A program made the position numbers and the translations under genes. Positions 55,666 through 64,000 of a stretch of DNA of 64,000 nucleotides are shown here, one piece after another. The notes under the pieces were generated by a model. That model was not told the DNA's origin. It did not search any database and was given only the letters and a program-made list of their open reading frames with translations. Position 1 is the first letter of the stretch. Every line of letters begins with the position of its first letter. Source of the DNA: Betaproteobacteria bacterium (GTDB lineage: Bacteria > Pseudomonadota > Gammaproteobacteria > Burkholderiales > Casimicrobiaceae); assembly GCA_027492485.1 (NCBI GenBank), contig JAPUER010000029.1, positions 23,559 through 87,558 of the forward strand, given 5' to 3'.

Positions 55666-56442
55666 ATGGTTAACAAACATGGAGCTACGGTCGCGCGCCT
55701 GGCGTGGCTCGTCGGCGCGATGCTGGGCGCGACGATTGCTGCGGCTGCGGACGACCGTATCGAGGCGGTGTCGCTGATGCGCGACGACGGCGGCAAACCG
55801 GGCGCCATTGTTGCCCAGTTCACACCACAAGATCGCAAGCAGCACTTCGCCGTCAAGTTGCGCAAGCTGGAACTCGGCAAGAACCGCTTCCAGGCCCGTT
55901 TTGTTGGAGTCGAAACGGCCGCGGGCAACAACGTTGAAGTGTTCAGGACCGGCGACATCGGCAACTCACTGATTGCCAACACCATTACCGCGCAATTGTC
56001 CCTGCCCCGCGACTGGCCGCTCGGACGCTACGCTATCGAAGTGGTGATGAATGACCAGCCCATTGGGAGGCGCGAATACATTGTGTCGCCGGAGTGGTCG
56101 AAGCAGGCTGTCGAACGATGGATCCTGTACGCCGACGACGGCAAAGGCAATCCGACAGAACGCAAGCTCAGTGCGTTCAGCACGAAACAGCGCACACTGC
56201 ATTTCGAAGCCCAGACGTCCGGCTATGTGCCACGCGGCGCGCGCGTGACTTGGGTGTTGCGCACTCAGGCGGGGCAGGAGGTCATGCGTGGAGACAACAC
56301 CGTTGGCAAAGACTCCCAGGTATTCAATCGACTTACTTCGTTTGTCACATTGCCGCGGGACTGGCCAATCGGTGGCTACACCATGCAACTTCTGGACGGA
56401 ACGCGGGTTGTCGGCGAACACAAATTCAACGTGACGCAATGA
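55666..56442 (+). CDS. Exported protein with two tandem beta-domains (unrecognised)
   Basis: A 258-residue protein with a signal peptide (cleavage near IAAAAD). The mature part contains two similar modules. LSLPRDWPLGRYAIEVVMNDQPIGRREYIV and VTLPRDWPIGGYTMQLLDGTRVVGEHKFNV align end to end, so it is an internal duplication of an Ig-like beta fold. A strong GGAGGGG ribosome-binding site precedes the ATG. Its stop overlaps the next ATG (ATGA), making it the first gene of a coupled unit. Probably periplasmic; no known family was identified. Confidence 0.72.
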   Translation: MVNKHGATVARLAWLVGAMLGATIAAAADDRIEAVSLMRDDGGKPGAIVAQFTPQDRKQHFAVKLRKLELGKNRFQARFVGVETAAGNNVEVFRTGDIGNSLIANTITAQLSLPRDWPLGRYAIEVVMNDQPIGRREYIVSPEWSKQAVERWILYADDGKGNPTERKLSAFSTKQRTLHFEAQTSGYVPRGARVTWVLRTQAGQEVMRGDNTVGKDSQVFNRLTSFVTLPRDWPIGGYTMQLLDGTRVVGEHKFNVTQ

Positions 56443-57617
56443 CAAGCACACGACGCAAGGCAGGGGCGGTCACGGCGGCTTTGCTGCCGCTGTTGTCGGC
56501 GGCGGCAGGCATACTGCACGCCGCAGAACCCCCCGTTTTCCCCCAGAGCACGACTGGAGCAACGATCGCCACGCGCGTTGCGCCAATGGCGCATGGGCGC
56601 GTTGTGCACTTTGCCCTCACGCCAGACCGGACCCATGCCGTGCTGTTCGAGCGCATCGCGCCGCCCGGTGCCAACGCCGTGTGGCAACTCCGGGTGCTTG
56701 ATGACAGGGGGGGCACGTTGCGTGAGCGCAGGCTGCGTCCTGGCTACGACCCCACGCAACCCGACATGTACTTCACGGATCGCGGTGAACTATTGATTGA
56801 CGACGGCAGCTACTTCTATGTTGTGGATCTCCACACGTTGCGTACTGAGCAGACGCCACAATGCCGCAAGCACGCTTATCCCGGTCGCGATGCGCATGCT
56901 GCGGAGATTGAAACGCAGCTCCGCAGCGATCGCACGGCGGAGCTTGCCCGTCTTGCCCGGGCGCATGGTGTGCGCGAGGCGGATGTGGAAGGCGAGGATC
57001 TTCGCACGTTGCCGGTACCGATCGTCGAGGCGCGACGGCGCTGGGCACAGACACTGGGCGAGCAAAAGAGCCGACTGATAGAAGCGCGTTACATGGCGCT
57101 GATTGAGCGATTTGCAGCGGCTACGCCAGAACTGGTGGGTATTCAGGTGGAACGGCCACAGCTCACGTCCTACTACGTTCGTGTGAACGCTGACGGCAAG
57201 TACTGGTACTGCGATCTCGAAGGCCGTGCGCAGAAGTACGCCGTGCGCTGGGCGCGGCGCGCAGGGGCCAAGGGTGTGACGCCGCTCTCCCTGACGCGCG
57301 GCGAACTCACCCGCGAAGGCGACGTTGTCCATGACGGCCCGGCGTCGATTCAGGTGCTCAAGGCCTCCCGTACGACGCCGTGGACGTGCTCGTGGCAGGT
57401 GGGGTGCGTGGACCGCTCTGACTATCGCTTGCGGCTGGCTGGATTGCCAGGGCAGGCCGCGCCTGTCGAGGTGGCGACGAAAGATGGCAGCCTATCGCGC
57501 GGACTAGCAGGCGGTGGCGCGTTCCGGTTCGCCAATGGGCACTGGTTGCTGGAGCACGACGGGCTGTACCTTTTCACCGCGGCATCCGCGATTCCCAGTG
57601 GCAAATCGACGCCATGA
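56439..57617 (+). CDS. Exported hypothetical protein
   Basis: A 392-residue protein with signal peptide (about 8-28, cleavage near LHAAEP). The next part looks propeller-like (HFALTPDRTHAVLFERI, YFTDRGELLIDDGSYFYVVDLHTL). A helical stretch rich in Arg/Ala/Glu follows (about 155-220). The C-terminal beta region has a Cys set (YWYCDLEG, WTCSWQVGCVD). No family is recognised. It is translationally coupled to the gene before it, and the following gene starts just after it. Confidence 0.68.
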   Translation: MTSTRRKAGAVTAALLPLLSAAAGILHAAEPPVFPQSTTGATIATRVAPMAHGRVVHFALTPDRTHAVLFERIAPPGANAVWQLRVLDDRGGTLRERRLRPGYDPTQPDMYFTDRGELLIDDGSYFYVVDLHTLRTEQTPQCRKHAYPGRDAHAAEIETQLRSDRTAELARLARAHGVREADVEGEDLRTLPVPIVEARRRWAQTLGEQKSRLIEARYMALIERFAAATPELVGIQVERPQLTSYYVRVNADGKYWYCDLEGRAQKYAVRWARRAGAKGVTPLSLTRGELTREGDVVHDGPASIQVLKASRTTPWTCSWQVGCVDRSDYRLRLAGLPGQAAPVEVATKDGSLSRGLAGGGAFRFANGHWLLEHDGLYLFTAASAIPSGKSTP

Positions 57618-57932
57618 CCCCGCATCATGAAAATCCCCACTCTACAGGCGTTCACGGCGATCTGCGGATCGCTCGCCGTCGCAGCACAAGATTGGGCGAC
57701 CCGGGTACGCACACCACGGCAGGTCGGCAGGTCTGCGCTGTCCCATGTCAAGCAGCGGCGCGGGCGCGACAGTGCTGCGCCCCGGCGCGTCTTGCCGCAC
57801 GACGTCGCCGCAGCCATGACGTTGGTGCGCATCGCGCTCATCGAATTTGCCTGGCGTGACGAAAGCGCCGCAGCGATTGCCCACGTCCAGCGCCATACGA
57901 GCACTGGCAGGACTGTTGATCGCACGCCGGCG

Positions 57933-59045
57933 ATGCGACCACACGTTCAACGTCGACCGCGACAGAAGCACTGTGGCGCGGTTGTCGCAGTGGTCTTGAG
58001 CGTATGGCTCGTGCTGTTGTTGATGCCCGCGACGGTCTCTGCCCAGCAAATGACTGCCCAGCCCACAAGCGCTGCTTGGTCGGGGGCATCGGTCATTCAT
58101 CGCGCCGATCATCCGCGCGTGGTCAGCACCGACCGTGATCGCATGGTACTTCTCGTGGCACCATTTCTGCGTGGAGTGCAGGACGGTACGAGTGGATTGC
58201 TTTCGCTGCATCTTGCGATGCCCGCCATTGCGCCTGAAATACTGTTCCGCAGTACCACCGACTTGCTGCCGAACCACCTCGCGCCCGTTCTGGATGATGG
58301 CACCCATGTCTACTGGCTGAGTGGCCTACGCATCATGCAGACCAGCAAGACCACCCGACAGTCTCGACAGTTGAGCGACAAAGGTGCGCTGGCGATGGCC
58401 GTGCACGGAAACGCGATTTACACCTTCAATCACAACAATGAGCGCAAGTTGTTGCGCGTTGACTCCAAGACCGGAGAGGTGCGTGAAGTTGCAAAACTGC
58501 CCTTCGTGGCAAGCTCGCTGCACGTCGATGCCAATGGCGCGTGGCTGCTGACCACGCCCTCACCGCTTCGGCAAGTCACTGCGATTGTGCGCTTCGACTT
58601 CGGCAATCGCCAATGGGCAGCCGTGTACGCGTCTGCCGATGCGCAGACGCAAATTCGCGCTCTGGTACCGGTGGGCGAAGCGAACACCATGCAGTCCGAC
58701 GCGACGTTCCGCAGCATGTATTTCGTCGAACGCAATCTCGTGAAAAACCGTGCGGTCGTACGACATCTCAACGTACTCACGGGCATCATCACTGCCCTGG
58801 ACATTGATGCGATTGATGAGCTTTCACCTATCAAGGCGGATGAGTTAGCGCTTTACTACTTTGCCCCGGAGAGTCGCCAACTCAATTCGCCGATGTTGCT
58901 GTATCGGTACTCGGACGGCAGCGGCAAGCAGCTGGTGAGTCGAGGCACCACGTGGCCAACTAGCATGACCATACAGAGGTTCGATAGCAAAAGCCGCGCT
59001 CTCGTTTGGACTGACATCACTTGCGTGTATTCGCTCAGTTGGTAG
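57933..59045 (+). CDS. Exported hypothetical protein, propeller-like
   Basis: A 370-residue form starting at the ATG that gives a convincing signal peptide (basic RRPRQK, then a hydrophobic core, cleavage near VSAQQ). An upstream ATG at 57627 extends the same frame by 102 residues, but that extension is basic, lacks a signal and looks less protein-like. The mature part has repeated beta phrases such as GNAIYTFNHNNERKLLRVD and HVDANGAWLLTTPSP, like a propeller. No family is recognised. It probably works with the two preceding exported proteins. Confidence 0.65.
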   Translation: MRPHVQRRPRQKHCGAVVAVVLSVWLVLLLMPATVSAQQMTAQPTSAAWSGASVIHRADHPRVVSTDRDRMVLLVAPFLRGVQDGTSGLLSLHLAMPAIAPEILFRSTTDLLPNHLAPVLDDGTHVYWLSGLRIMQTSKTTRQSRQLSDKGALAMAVHGNAIYTFNHNNERKLLRVDSKTGEVREVAKLPFVASSLHVDANGAWLLTTPSPLRQVTAIVRFDFGNRQWAAVYASADAQTQIRALVPVGEANTMQSDATFRSMYFVERNLVKNRAVVRHLNVLTGIITALDIDAIDELSPIKADELALYYFAPESRQLNSPMLLYRYSDGSGKQLVSRGTTWPTSMTIQRFDSKSRALVWTDITCVYSLSW

Positions 59046-59311
59046 TGGCATTGAACGACTGTCGAGCCATGCGCCATACAAGGCGCAGCACGTCCGTGCA
59101 CCTAAGTCATCGCCGGATTTCCGGACGAACACAGAGTTTGTACTCGTTGGTCTCTGGGCGGTTTCCTGGCGCGTCGCCGCAACGGTTGTCGTGGTGGGTG
59201 GCTTTATCGCCGGCGGGATACATTGACTAGGGACAGGCCGGCGGGCTGCGCCACACCGGATGACCTGTTCGCGTGGTGGCGTCGCAGGATGCCACGGGAG
59301 GGCCACCTGAG

Positions 59312-59792
59312 TCAGTATTCCAGCGATATTCGCAGTATGTCTTCGTAGGTTCCGCCCGGCAGGTCGACATAATCGCACACGCGGATCCGGGCGTCCAGTC
59401 TTACCTCGGCGGACCGCTGCCAACCTGACGCGATCCTGCGGTCACCCTGAGTTGCAAGCTCGTAGGGCATAGCCTCACCACTGAACCGACGCAAGGTGCG
59501 CATGCCACATCGCGGATCAAATGCTCGTCCGTTGTCTACCAAAACACGGTAAGTCGTGCCGCGAGTGCAAGCCACTCGAACCAGACCGAAAGCAGCGCCA
59601 TCGGTCGCGCGTCCCGGGTCGAACCCCCCCCGAACGGCACGTCGCCGGAGGATTCGATCCGGCACCGCGGCACAACGACTGCGCTCACCTCAAATGTTGC
59701 CAGGTGCTCCTGCGCATGCGCGGCGCCACCGCGTTCGCGCTGGCGAGAACGACAAGGAAAATTCGAAGGCTTCGCGCAGTCGACAGGCTCAC
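59312..59792 (-). pseudogene. Frameshifted spore coat U (SCPU) domain protein
   Basis: Three reading frames must be joined to recover a plausible SCPU protein. A GTG-initiated signal peptide (LRIFLVVLASANAVA) comes first. Then LATFEVSAVVVPRCRIESSGDVPFG lies in a second frame. Finally FDPGRATDGAAFGLVRVACTRG to GGTYEDILRISLEY lies in a third. The second shift falls in an 8-C tract at 59624-59631. SCPU proteins are secreted pilin-like subunits. No usher or chaperone gene is nearby. The 266 bases between the previous gene and this one show nothing recognisable. Confidence 0.65.
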
Positions 59793-60009
59793 GGCAGCGC
59801 GCGTTTCGCTTCGAGAAGTCGGGCGGACAAGAGGCGCTGGATCGGCGGAGGCGCTGGTATGGTCTGAATCTCCCGGTGTGCTGCGGCCCGGTTTTCGCGG
59901 TCCAGCGCAGCGTCAATCCGTACAACCGCAATGGTGATTGCTCGTCGCAAGGACGCAGGGCGCAGTCGCAATCGCTGCAAGGGAAACGCCGACGGCAATT
60001 GCCGGGATT

Positions 60010-60243
60010 AAGGCAACGCTGAACAAGCCGTCGGAATCGGCGAGATGAGGTGCGAGGGTAGAAGATCAAGGAAGCGGGGTACGAATTCATCGAAACTCGC
60101 CCCGGGAGGTGCACGCGGCGAGCGCGAAAGCGTCCCCGGCGCCCGCAGCGGACGCACCCATGCCAAGCTCCTGCGAGCCAGGTACAGATTGGCCAGACCC
60201 AGCACCACGAGCGAACGCGTGGCGTTCTTGGCTAGTTGCACGA
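60010..60243 (-). mobile_element. Remnant of an IS5-type transposase 3' end
   Basis: The minus-strand frame reads [25 protein letters not shown], resembling the C-terminal GLAKNxAxxxxLFALANLYLxRRxL of IS5-family transposases. The frame is open at its upstream end, where it meets the pnp fragment. GGCAACGCTGAACAAGCC at 60013-60030 looks like an IS terminal sequence. Everything upstream of these about 25 conserved residues is missing, so it is a truncated relic. Confidence 0.5.
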
Positions 60244-60255
60244 TACGCGCCGCGC

Positions 60256-60723
60256 ATGGTTACTTTCAAGATCAATCCGGAGAAGATCCGCGACGTGATC
60301 GGCAAGGGCGGCGCCGTCATCCGCGCGCTGTCGGAAGAAACCCGCTGCCAGATCGACATTCAGGACGATGGCACGATTACCATCGCTTCGCCGAACGCCG
60401 ATGACCTCGCCGAATGCAAAAAGCGTATCGACGGCATCACGGCCGAAGTGGAAGTGGGCAAGGTCTACGAAGGTCCGATCATCCGCATCATGGACTTTGG
60501 CGCCGTGATCCAGCTGCTGCCGGGCCGCGATGGCCTGCTGCACATCTCGCAAATTGCCAACGAGCGTGTCAACGCCGTCACCGACTTCTTCAAGGAAGGC
60601 GACCTGGTCAAGGTCAAGGTGCTTGGCTTCGACGACAAGGGCCGCGTCAAGCTGTCGCGCAAAGTGCTGCTTGACGAGCAGGCGGCGGCGGACAACGGTG
60701 GCGCTGGCAACACGCCACAGTAG
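60256..60723 (+). CDS. Second copy of the PNPase C-terminus (KH-S1 fragment)
   Basis: A 155-residue frame whose KH and S1 domains match the end of pnp. The homologous block (60244-60723) has the same length as 51510-51989, 480 bp with no gap. By eye there are about 47 base differences but only 6 amino-acid differences. It starts at an internal ATG preserved from pnp and ends with its own terminator. There is no ribosome-binding site or RNase PH domain. It may be silent, or may yield an RNA-binding fragment. An IS remnant abuts its left edge. Confidence 0.85.
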   Translation: MVTFKINPEKIRDVIGKGGAVIRALSEETRCQIDIQDDGTITIASPNADDLAECKKRIDGITAEVEVGKVYEGPIIRIMDFGAVIQLLPGRDGLLHISQIANERVNAVTDFFKEGDLVKVKVLGFDDKGRVKLSRKVLLDEQAAADNGGAGNTPQ

Positions 60724-60746
60724 TCACGCTGGTTATGACCGAAAAG

Positions 60747-60771
60747 CGGGGCGCGAGCCCCGTTTTTTTTT
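60747..60771 (+). terminator. Rho-independent terminator after the pnp fragment
   Basis: CGGGGC, a GCGA tetraloop and GCCCCG are followed by nine T residues. It is analogous in place and form to the terminator of intact pnp, suggesting that the duplicated block included the gene end. Confidence 0.88.
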
Positions 60772-60850
60772 GCGAAATTTCCGATGCTGGACGCCGTGAC
60801 GAACCCACAGCGTTTATCCTTCCACCTACCTCAGACCATTGGGTTTACTC

Positions 60851-61309
60851 ATGAGATTCAACGCTCTACCAGCATTTGCCCGTCGATCATGCCTGCTGGC
60901 AATTGCCAGCATGTCTGCTGGCTTCTTTGCCTCGGCCTCAGCGCAGGATCTCGCCAGAAGCGTTGTGGGGTCCTGGAGGCTGGTCTCGCATACCGTCACT
61001 ACGGCCGGCACGACGTTTGATTCACATTCGGCTCTCCTGCAGCAGCGCCCGTGCGCAGCCAAGATTCGCTACAACATTGGGGCTGACGGAACGTATCGCC
61101 TCGATGCTTCGGCGAGTGACTGTGACGAGAAGTACAAGTCTGCGCAACAGAAACTGTATGCCAAGACGAAGTGGAAGCTCGATGGCAACAAGATCACTAC
61201 GTCGTCGACGAATTTCGCTGTCGGCCAGACGTACAGCGCCTCAATCTCGGGTAGTCGCATGACGTGGATAGGAACCGAGGGGCAGGGGACACTGGTGTTC
61301 GAACGCTGA
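60851..61309 (+). CDS. Exported lipocalin-like hypothetical protein
   Basis: A 152-residue protein with a signal peptide (about 10-32, cleavage near ASAQD). A small beta-barrel-like mature part opens VVGSWRLVSHTV, typical of lipocalin-like stress or uncharacterised families. It also has YNIGADGTYRLD and WKLDGNKITTSST. Two Cys (RPCAAK, ASDCDE) may pair. Start ATG 60851 is preferred over a TTG 12 bases upstream. Confidence 0.7.
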   Translation: MRFNALPAFARRSCLLAIASMSAGFFASASAQDLARSVVGSWRLVSHTVTTAGTTFDSHSALLQQRPCAAKIRYNIGADGTYRLDASASDCDEKYKSAQQKLYAKTKWKLDGNKITTSSTNFAVGQTYSASISGSRMTWIGTEGQGTLVFER

Positions 61310-61516
61310 TGCAAGCGGCGCGGCGCAACAGGATAGATCGCCTTTCCGGTCGCCACCCCGCCGCAACCGATCTCGCAGAAGCTGCCGAATTGCAGCTCAT
61401 GTTGACCTTGTGGCTCGATCGGTGCTGGCAGCACTTGCACAGAATGCGGTGCAGATCGGTGCCCTTACGTTGAACAGCAGGTGCTCACGGGCGCGGGCTC
61501 AACTTTGCAGGACTCC

Positions 61517-62062
61517 ATGAACACACGGGAACAAGCCGCTTTGCTGACAAGCCTGAAGGCACGGTTCGCGAACAACCCGGCGCGCCACAAGGGGCTGAAT
61601 TGGGATGCAGTTCAGGCGCGCCTCGCCAGCTCCCCCAAAGCGCTGCAGGTACTTGCCGAAATGGAGCGTACCGGCGGCGAACCCGACGTGATCGCCTACG
61701 ACAAAGCGACTGACCAATACGTCCTTTGCGATTGTTCTGCCGAAAGTCCGGCGGGTCGGCGAAGCCTCTGTTTCGACGGAAAAGCGCTTGCCGCACGCAA
61801 GGAGAACAAGCCGAAGGGCAGCGCGCTGGATGCGGCACAGGCCATGGGTGTCGAGCTGATGACCGAGCAGCAGTACCGCCAGTTGCAGCAGCTTGGTCAA
61901 TTCGACCTCAAGACGTCCAGCTGGGTGGCCACACCAGACGAGGTGCGTGCCCTCGGCGGCGCGCTCTTCTGCGACCGTCGCTACGGCAAGGTGTTCGTTT
62001 ATCACAACGGTGCCGAGTCGTACTACGCCGCCCGCGGTTTTCGCGGTATGTTGCGCGTTTAG
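61517..62062 (+). CDS. DUF4256 family protein
   Basis: A 181-residue cytosolic protein of the DUF4256 type, function unknown. Characteristic stretches are LKARFANNPARHKGLNWDAVQARL, YDKATDQYVLCDCSAESPAGRRSLCFDGKAL and the C-terminal FCDRRYGKVFVYHNGAESYYAARGFRGML. ATG 61517 is preceded by GCAGGA. It stands alone between the lipocalin-like gene and the acyl-CoA dehydrogenase gene. Confidence 0.82.
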   Translation: MNTREQAALLTSLKARFANNPARHKGLNWDAVQARLASSPKALQVLAEMERTGGEPDVIAYDKATDQYVLCDCSAESPAGRRSLCFDGKALAARKENKPKGSALDAAQAMGVELMTEQQYRQLQQLGQFDLKTSSWVATPDEVRALGGALFCDRRYGKVFVYHNGAESYYAARGFRGMLRV

Positions 62063-62300
62063 CCAATACCTCCAGCACGGCACAGCCCTCACCACGACGC
62101 GGAGAGCGGGTGTTCCCTTGCTTTCCGAGACCAGACGTCTGTATGTCGCAGTCTTGGCGCCCTTGTTACCGGCAGTGTTGGTTTCAGCGTAGAGTGGAGC
62201 GCCTAAACTGCGGCAAAAGCAAGTTTCAAACGATAAATTGAATCGGTCGTAAGTCACAATCCAACTCAACCCGTTTTTGGTTGTTGCGAAGGAGAAAACC

Positions 62301-64000
62301 ATGCCGACTTACACCCCGCCGCTGCGCGACATGCGCTTTGTGATGGAAGAGTTGCTCGATGTGCCCGGCGAGTTGAAGGCGCTCCCTGCCCATGCCGAGA
62401 ACGACATGGACACCATCATGGCGATCGCCGAAGAGGGCGGCAAATTTGCCGCTGAGGTGCTGTTCCCGCTCAACCAGTCCGGCGATCGCGAAGGCTGCGT
62501 GCTCGACCAGAAGACGCACGAGGTCAAGGCGCCCAAGGGCTACAAGGAGGCGTACAAGCAGTTCGTCGAAGGCGGCTGGGCGGCGCTTTCGTGCGACCCC
62601 GAATACGGTGGCCAGGGCCTGCCGATCGTCGTCAACCAGTGCGTCTATGAGTTCCTGAACTCGGCCAACCAAGCCTGGACAATGTATCCGGGCCTCACGC
62701 ACGGTGCCTACGAATGCCTGCACGAGCACGGCACGCCGGAACAAAAGGCGCTGTACCTGCCCAAGATCACGACCGGTGAATGGACCGGCACCATGTGCCT
62801 GACCGAGCCGCACTGTGGCACCGATCTCGGCTTGCTGCGTACCAAGGCGGAGCCGAACGCGGACGGCAGCTACACCATCACCGGCAACAAGATTTTCATC
62901 AGCTCGGGCGAGCATGACCTCGCCGAGAACATCGTGCACCTCGTGCTCGCACGCCTGCCTGATGCGCCGCAGGGCTCGAAAGGCATCTCGCTGTTCATCG
63001 TGCCGAAATTCATCCCGAATGCGGATCAATCGATCGGTGAGCGCAACAAGATCTTCTGCACCGGCCTCGAGCACAAGATGGGCATTCACAGCAACGCCAC
63101 CTGCCAGATCGCGCTTGATGGCGCCAAGGGCTGGCTCGTTGGACAGCCCAACAAGGGTTTGGCCGCTATGTTTGTGATGATGAATGCAGCGCGCATCGGC
63201 GTCGGCATGCAGTCGCAGGGTCTCACCGAAGTCGCGTTCCAGAATGCGCTGGCCTATGCCAAGGACCGCATCCAGATGCGCTCGCTGGCGGGTCCGAAGA
63301 ATCCCGACAAGCCGGCCGACTCGATCCTGGTGCACCCCGACGTGCGCAAGATGCTGCTCACAGCGAAGGCCTACGCCGAGGGCGGCCGCGTGCTCTCGCT
63401 GTACTGTGCGCTGTTGATCGACAAGGAACTCAATCACCCCGACGAAGCGGTGCGCAAGGAATGCGCGGAGATGGTGGCGCTGCTGACTCCCATCGTCAAG
63501 GCCTTCATCACCGACAACGGCTGGATTTCGACCTCGCACTGCATGCAGGTGTTCGGCGGCCACGGCTACATCGCCGAATGGGGCATGGAACAGTTCGTGC
63601 GCGACGCCCGCATCAACATGATTTACGAAGGCACCAACACCATCCAGTCGCTGGATCTGCTGGGCCGCAAGGTGCTCGGCAACCAGGGCGCGACGCTCAA
63701 GAAGCTCGGCGCGATCATGGAAGACTTTGCCGAAAGCTGCGAAGGCGACGAGGCGATGCAGGAGTTCATCGGCCCGATGCTGAAAGCAGCCGAGCTGTGG
63801 TCCACGCTGACCTTCGAAATCGGCAGTCAGGCCATGAAAAACCCGGAAGTGGTCGGCGCCGCTGCAGTGGACTACATGCGCGTTGCTGGTCACACGGTGT
63901 TCGCGTTCTGGTTCGCAAAGATGGCGAAGATCGCGCTTGCGAAGAAGGATTCGGGCGACCCGTTCTACGCCGCCAAGCTGCAGACGGCGCGCTTCTACTT
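62301..64000 (+). CDS. Acyl-CoA dehydrogenase (3'-truncated by window edge)
   Basis: FAD-dependent fatty acyl-CoA dehydrogenase; 566 codons are present and the frame runs off the right edge. The N-terminus MPTYTPPLRDMRFVMEELL is typical of the about 590-residue FadE-like/DmdC-like group with an extra C-terminal domain. The signatures MCLTEPHCGTDLGLLRTKA and QVFGGHGYIAEWGMEQFVRDARINMIYEGTNTIQ are intact, the latter with the family's EGTNTIQ. AAGGAGA precedes the ATG. The substrate chain length is unknown. Confidence 0.95.
   Translation, partial: MPTYTPPLRDMRFVMEELLDVPGELKALPAHAENDMDTIMAIAEEGGKFAAEVLFPLNQSGDREGCVLDQKTHEVKAPKGYKEAYKQFVEGGWAALSCDPEYGGQGLPIVVNQCVYEFLNSANQAWTMYPGLTHGAYECLHEHGTPEQKALYLPKITTGEWTGTMCLTEPHCGTDLGLLRTKAEPNADGSYTITGNKIFISSGEHDLAENIVHLVLARLPDAPQGSKGISLFIVPKFIPNADQSIGERNKIFCTGLEHKMGIHSNATCQIALDGAKGWLVGQPNKGLAAMFVMMNAARIGVGMQSQGLTEVAFQNALAYAKDRIQMRSLAGPKNPDKPADSILVHPDVRKMLLTAKAYAEGGRVLSLYCALLIDKELNHPDEAVRKECAEMVALLTPIVKAFITDNGWISTSHCMQVFGGHGYIAEWGMEQFVRDARINMIYEGTNTIQSLDLLGRKVLGNQGATLKKLGAIMEDFAESCEGDEAMQEFIGPMLKAAELWSTLTFEIGSQAMKNPEVVGAAAVDYMRVAGHTVFAFWFAKMAKIALAKKDSGDPFYAAKLQTARFY

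Noticed and set aside
57627-57932. N-terminal 102-residue extension of the third exported protein
   Set aside because: It would place a strong signal peptide in the middle of the protein; the downstream ATG is preferred, but the extension cannot be excluded.
24441-64000. Search for IPTL-CTERM substrates of exosortase H
   Set aside because: No protein in the window ends in an IPTLxxWG signal with a hydrophobic span; the Delta-60 protein ends in a dockerin-like loop instead.
1-64000. CRISPR arrays, tRNA and rRNA genes, integrases, replication origin
   Set aside because: None of the expected repeat spacing, T-loop patterns, rRNA stretches or recombinase motifs was seen by reading; covariance and profile scans were not possible.

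Overview
The window is about 64 kb of GC-rich chromosome, roughly mid-60s % GC by eye, from a Gram-negative bacterium that is almost certainly a betaproteobacterium. The evidence is gene content: a kinase-fold ThrB followed by a BPSS1780-like membrane protein, an HslV-like subunit resembling the betaproteobacterial proteasome homologue, an exosortase H pair, HslR/HslO, OmpW, and rpsO-pnp. The genus cannot be fixed from the sequence alone. No rRNA, tRNA, CRISPR array, integrase or complete insertion sequence was recognised. Region 1 (1-27 kb) is mostly housekeeping. It holds the uvrA 3' end, hsp20 with a sigma-32-like promoter, a SulP permease, a GNAT-metG pair, mrp, ispD-ispF, thrB with its membrane-protein partner, and a UvrD/PcrA helicase interrupted by a 363-residue intein. 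These are followed by argA, yggX, a copper-handling group (PCuAC and SCO behind an AhpD-like protein), a DODA-type dioxygenase divergent from a TetR regulator, a sterol-desaturase-like protein, a deacetylase and YVTN beta-propeller pair, exosortase H with its companion, and a Y-family polymerase under a LexA box. Region 2 (27-43 kb) is a surface-polysaccharide and protein-quality-control block. It includes a patatin, a GtrB-like glycosyltransferase coupled to an AT-richer multi-pass membrane protein, an acyl-CoA synthetase, a giant three-module glycosyltransferase coupled to a methyltransferase, hslR-hslO, the HslV-like protease, gluQ, a lytic transglycosylase and proS. Region 3 (43-52 kb) is housekeeping again: N-formylglutamate amidohydrolase, OmpW, dsbB, a prolyl oligopeptidase and the rpsO-pnp operon with its intercistronic terminator. 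Region 4 (52-61 kb) looks like an accessory segment. A Delta-60-repeat secreted protein is divergent from a regulator with a repeat-like N-terminus and an AraC-type HTH. Then come three unrecognised, tightly spaced exported proteins, a frameshifted spore-coat-U gene and an IS5-type transposase tail. The segment closes with a second copy of the last 480 bp of pnp, gapless and about 90% identical to the first. This layout suggests the segment entered at, or recombined through, the pnp 3' end. Region 5 (61-64 kb) holds a lipocalin-like protein, a DUF4256 protein and a 3'-truncated acyl-CoA dehydrogenase. Across the window, four copies of an approximately 116-bp intergenic element share terminal inverted repeats and two internal blocks. 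They look like a miniature mobile or structured repeat family. Two REP-like hairpins and other inverted repeats lie between genes.
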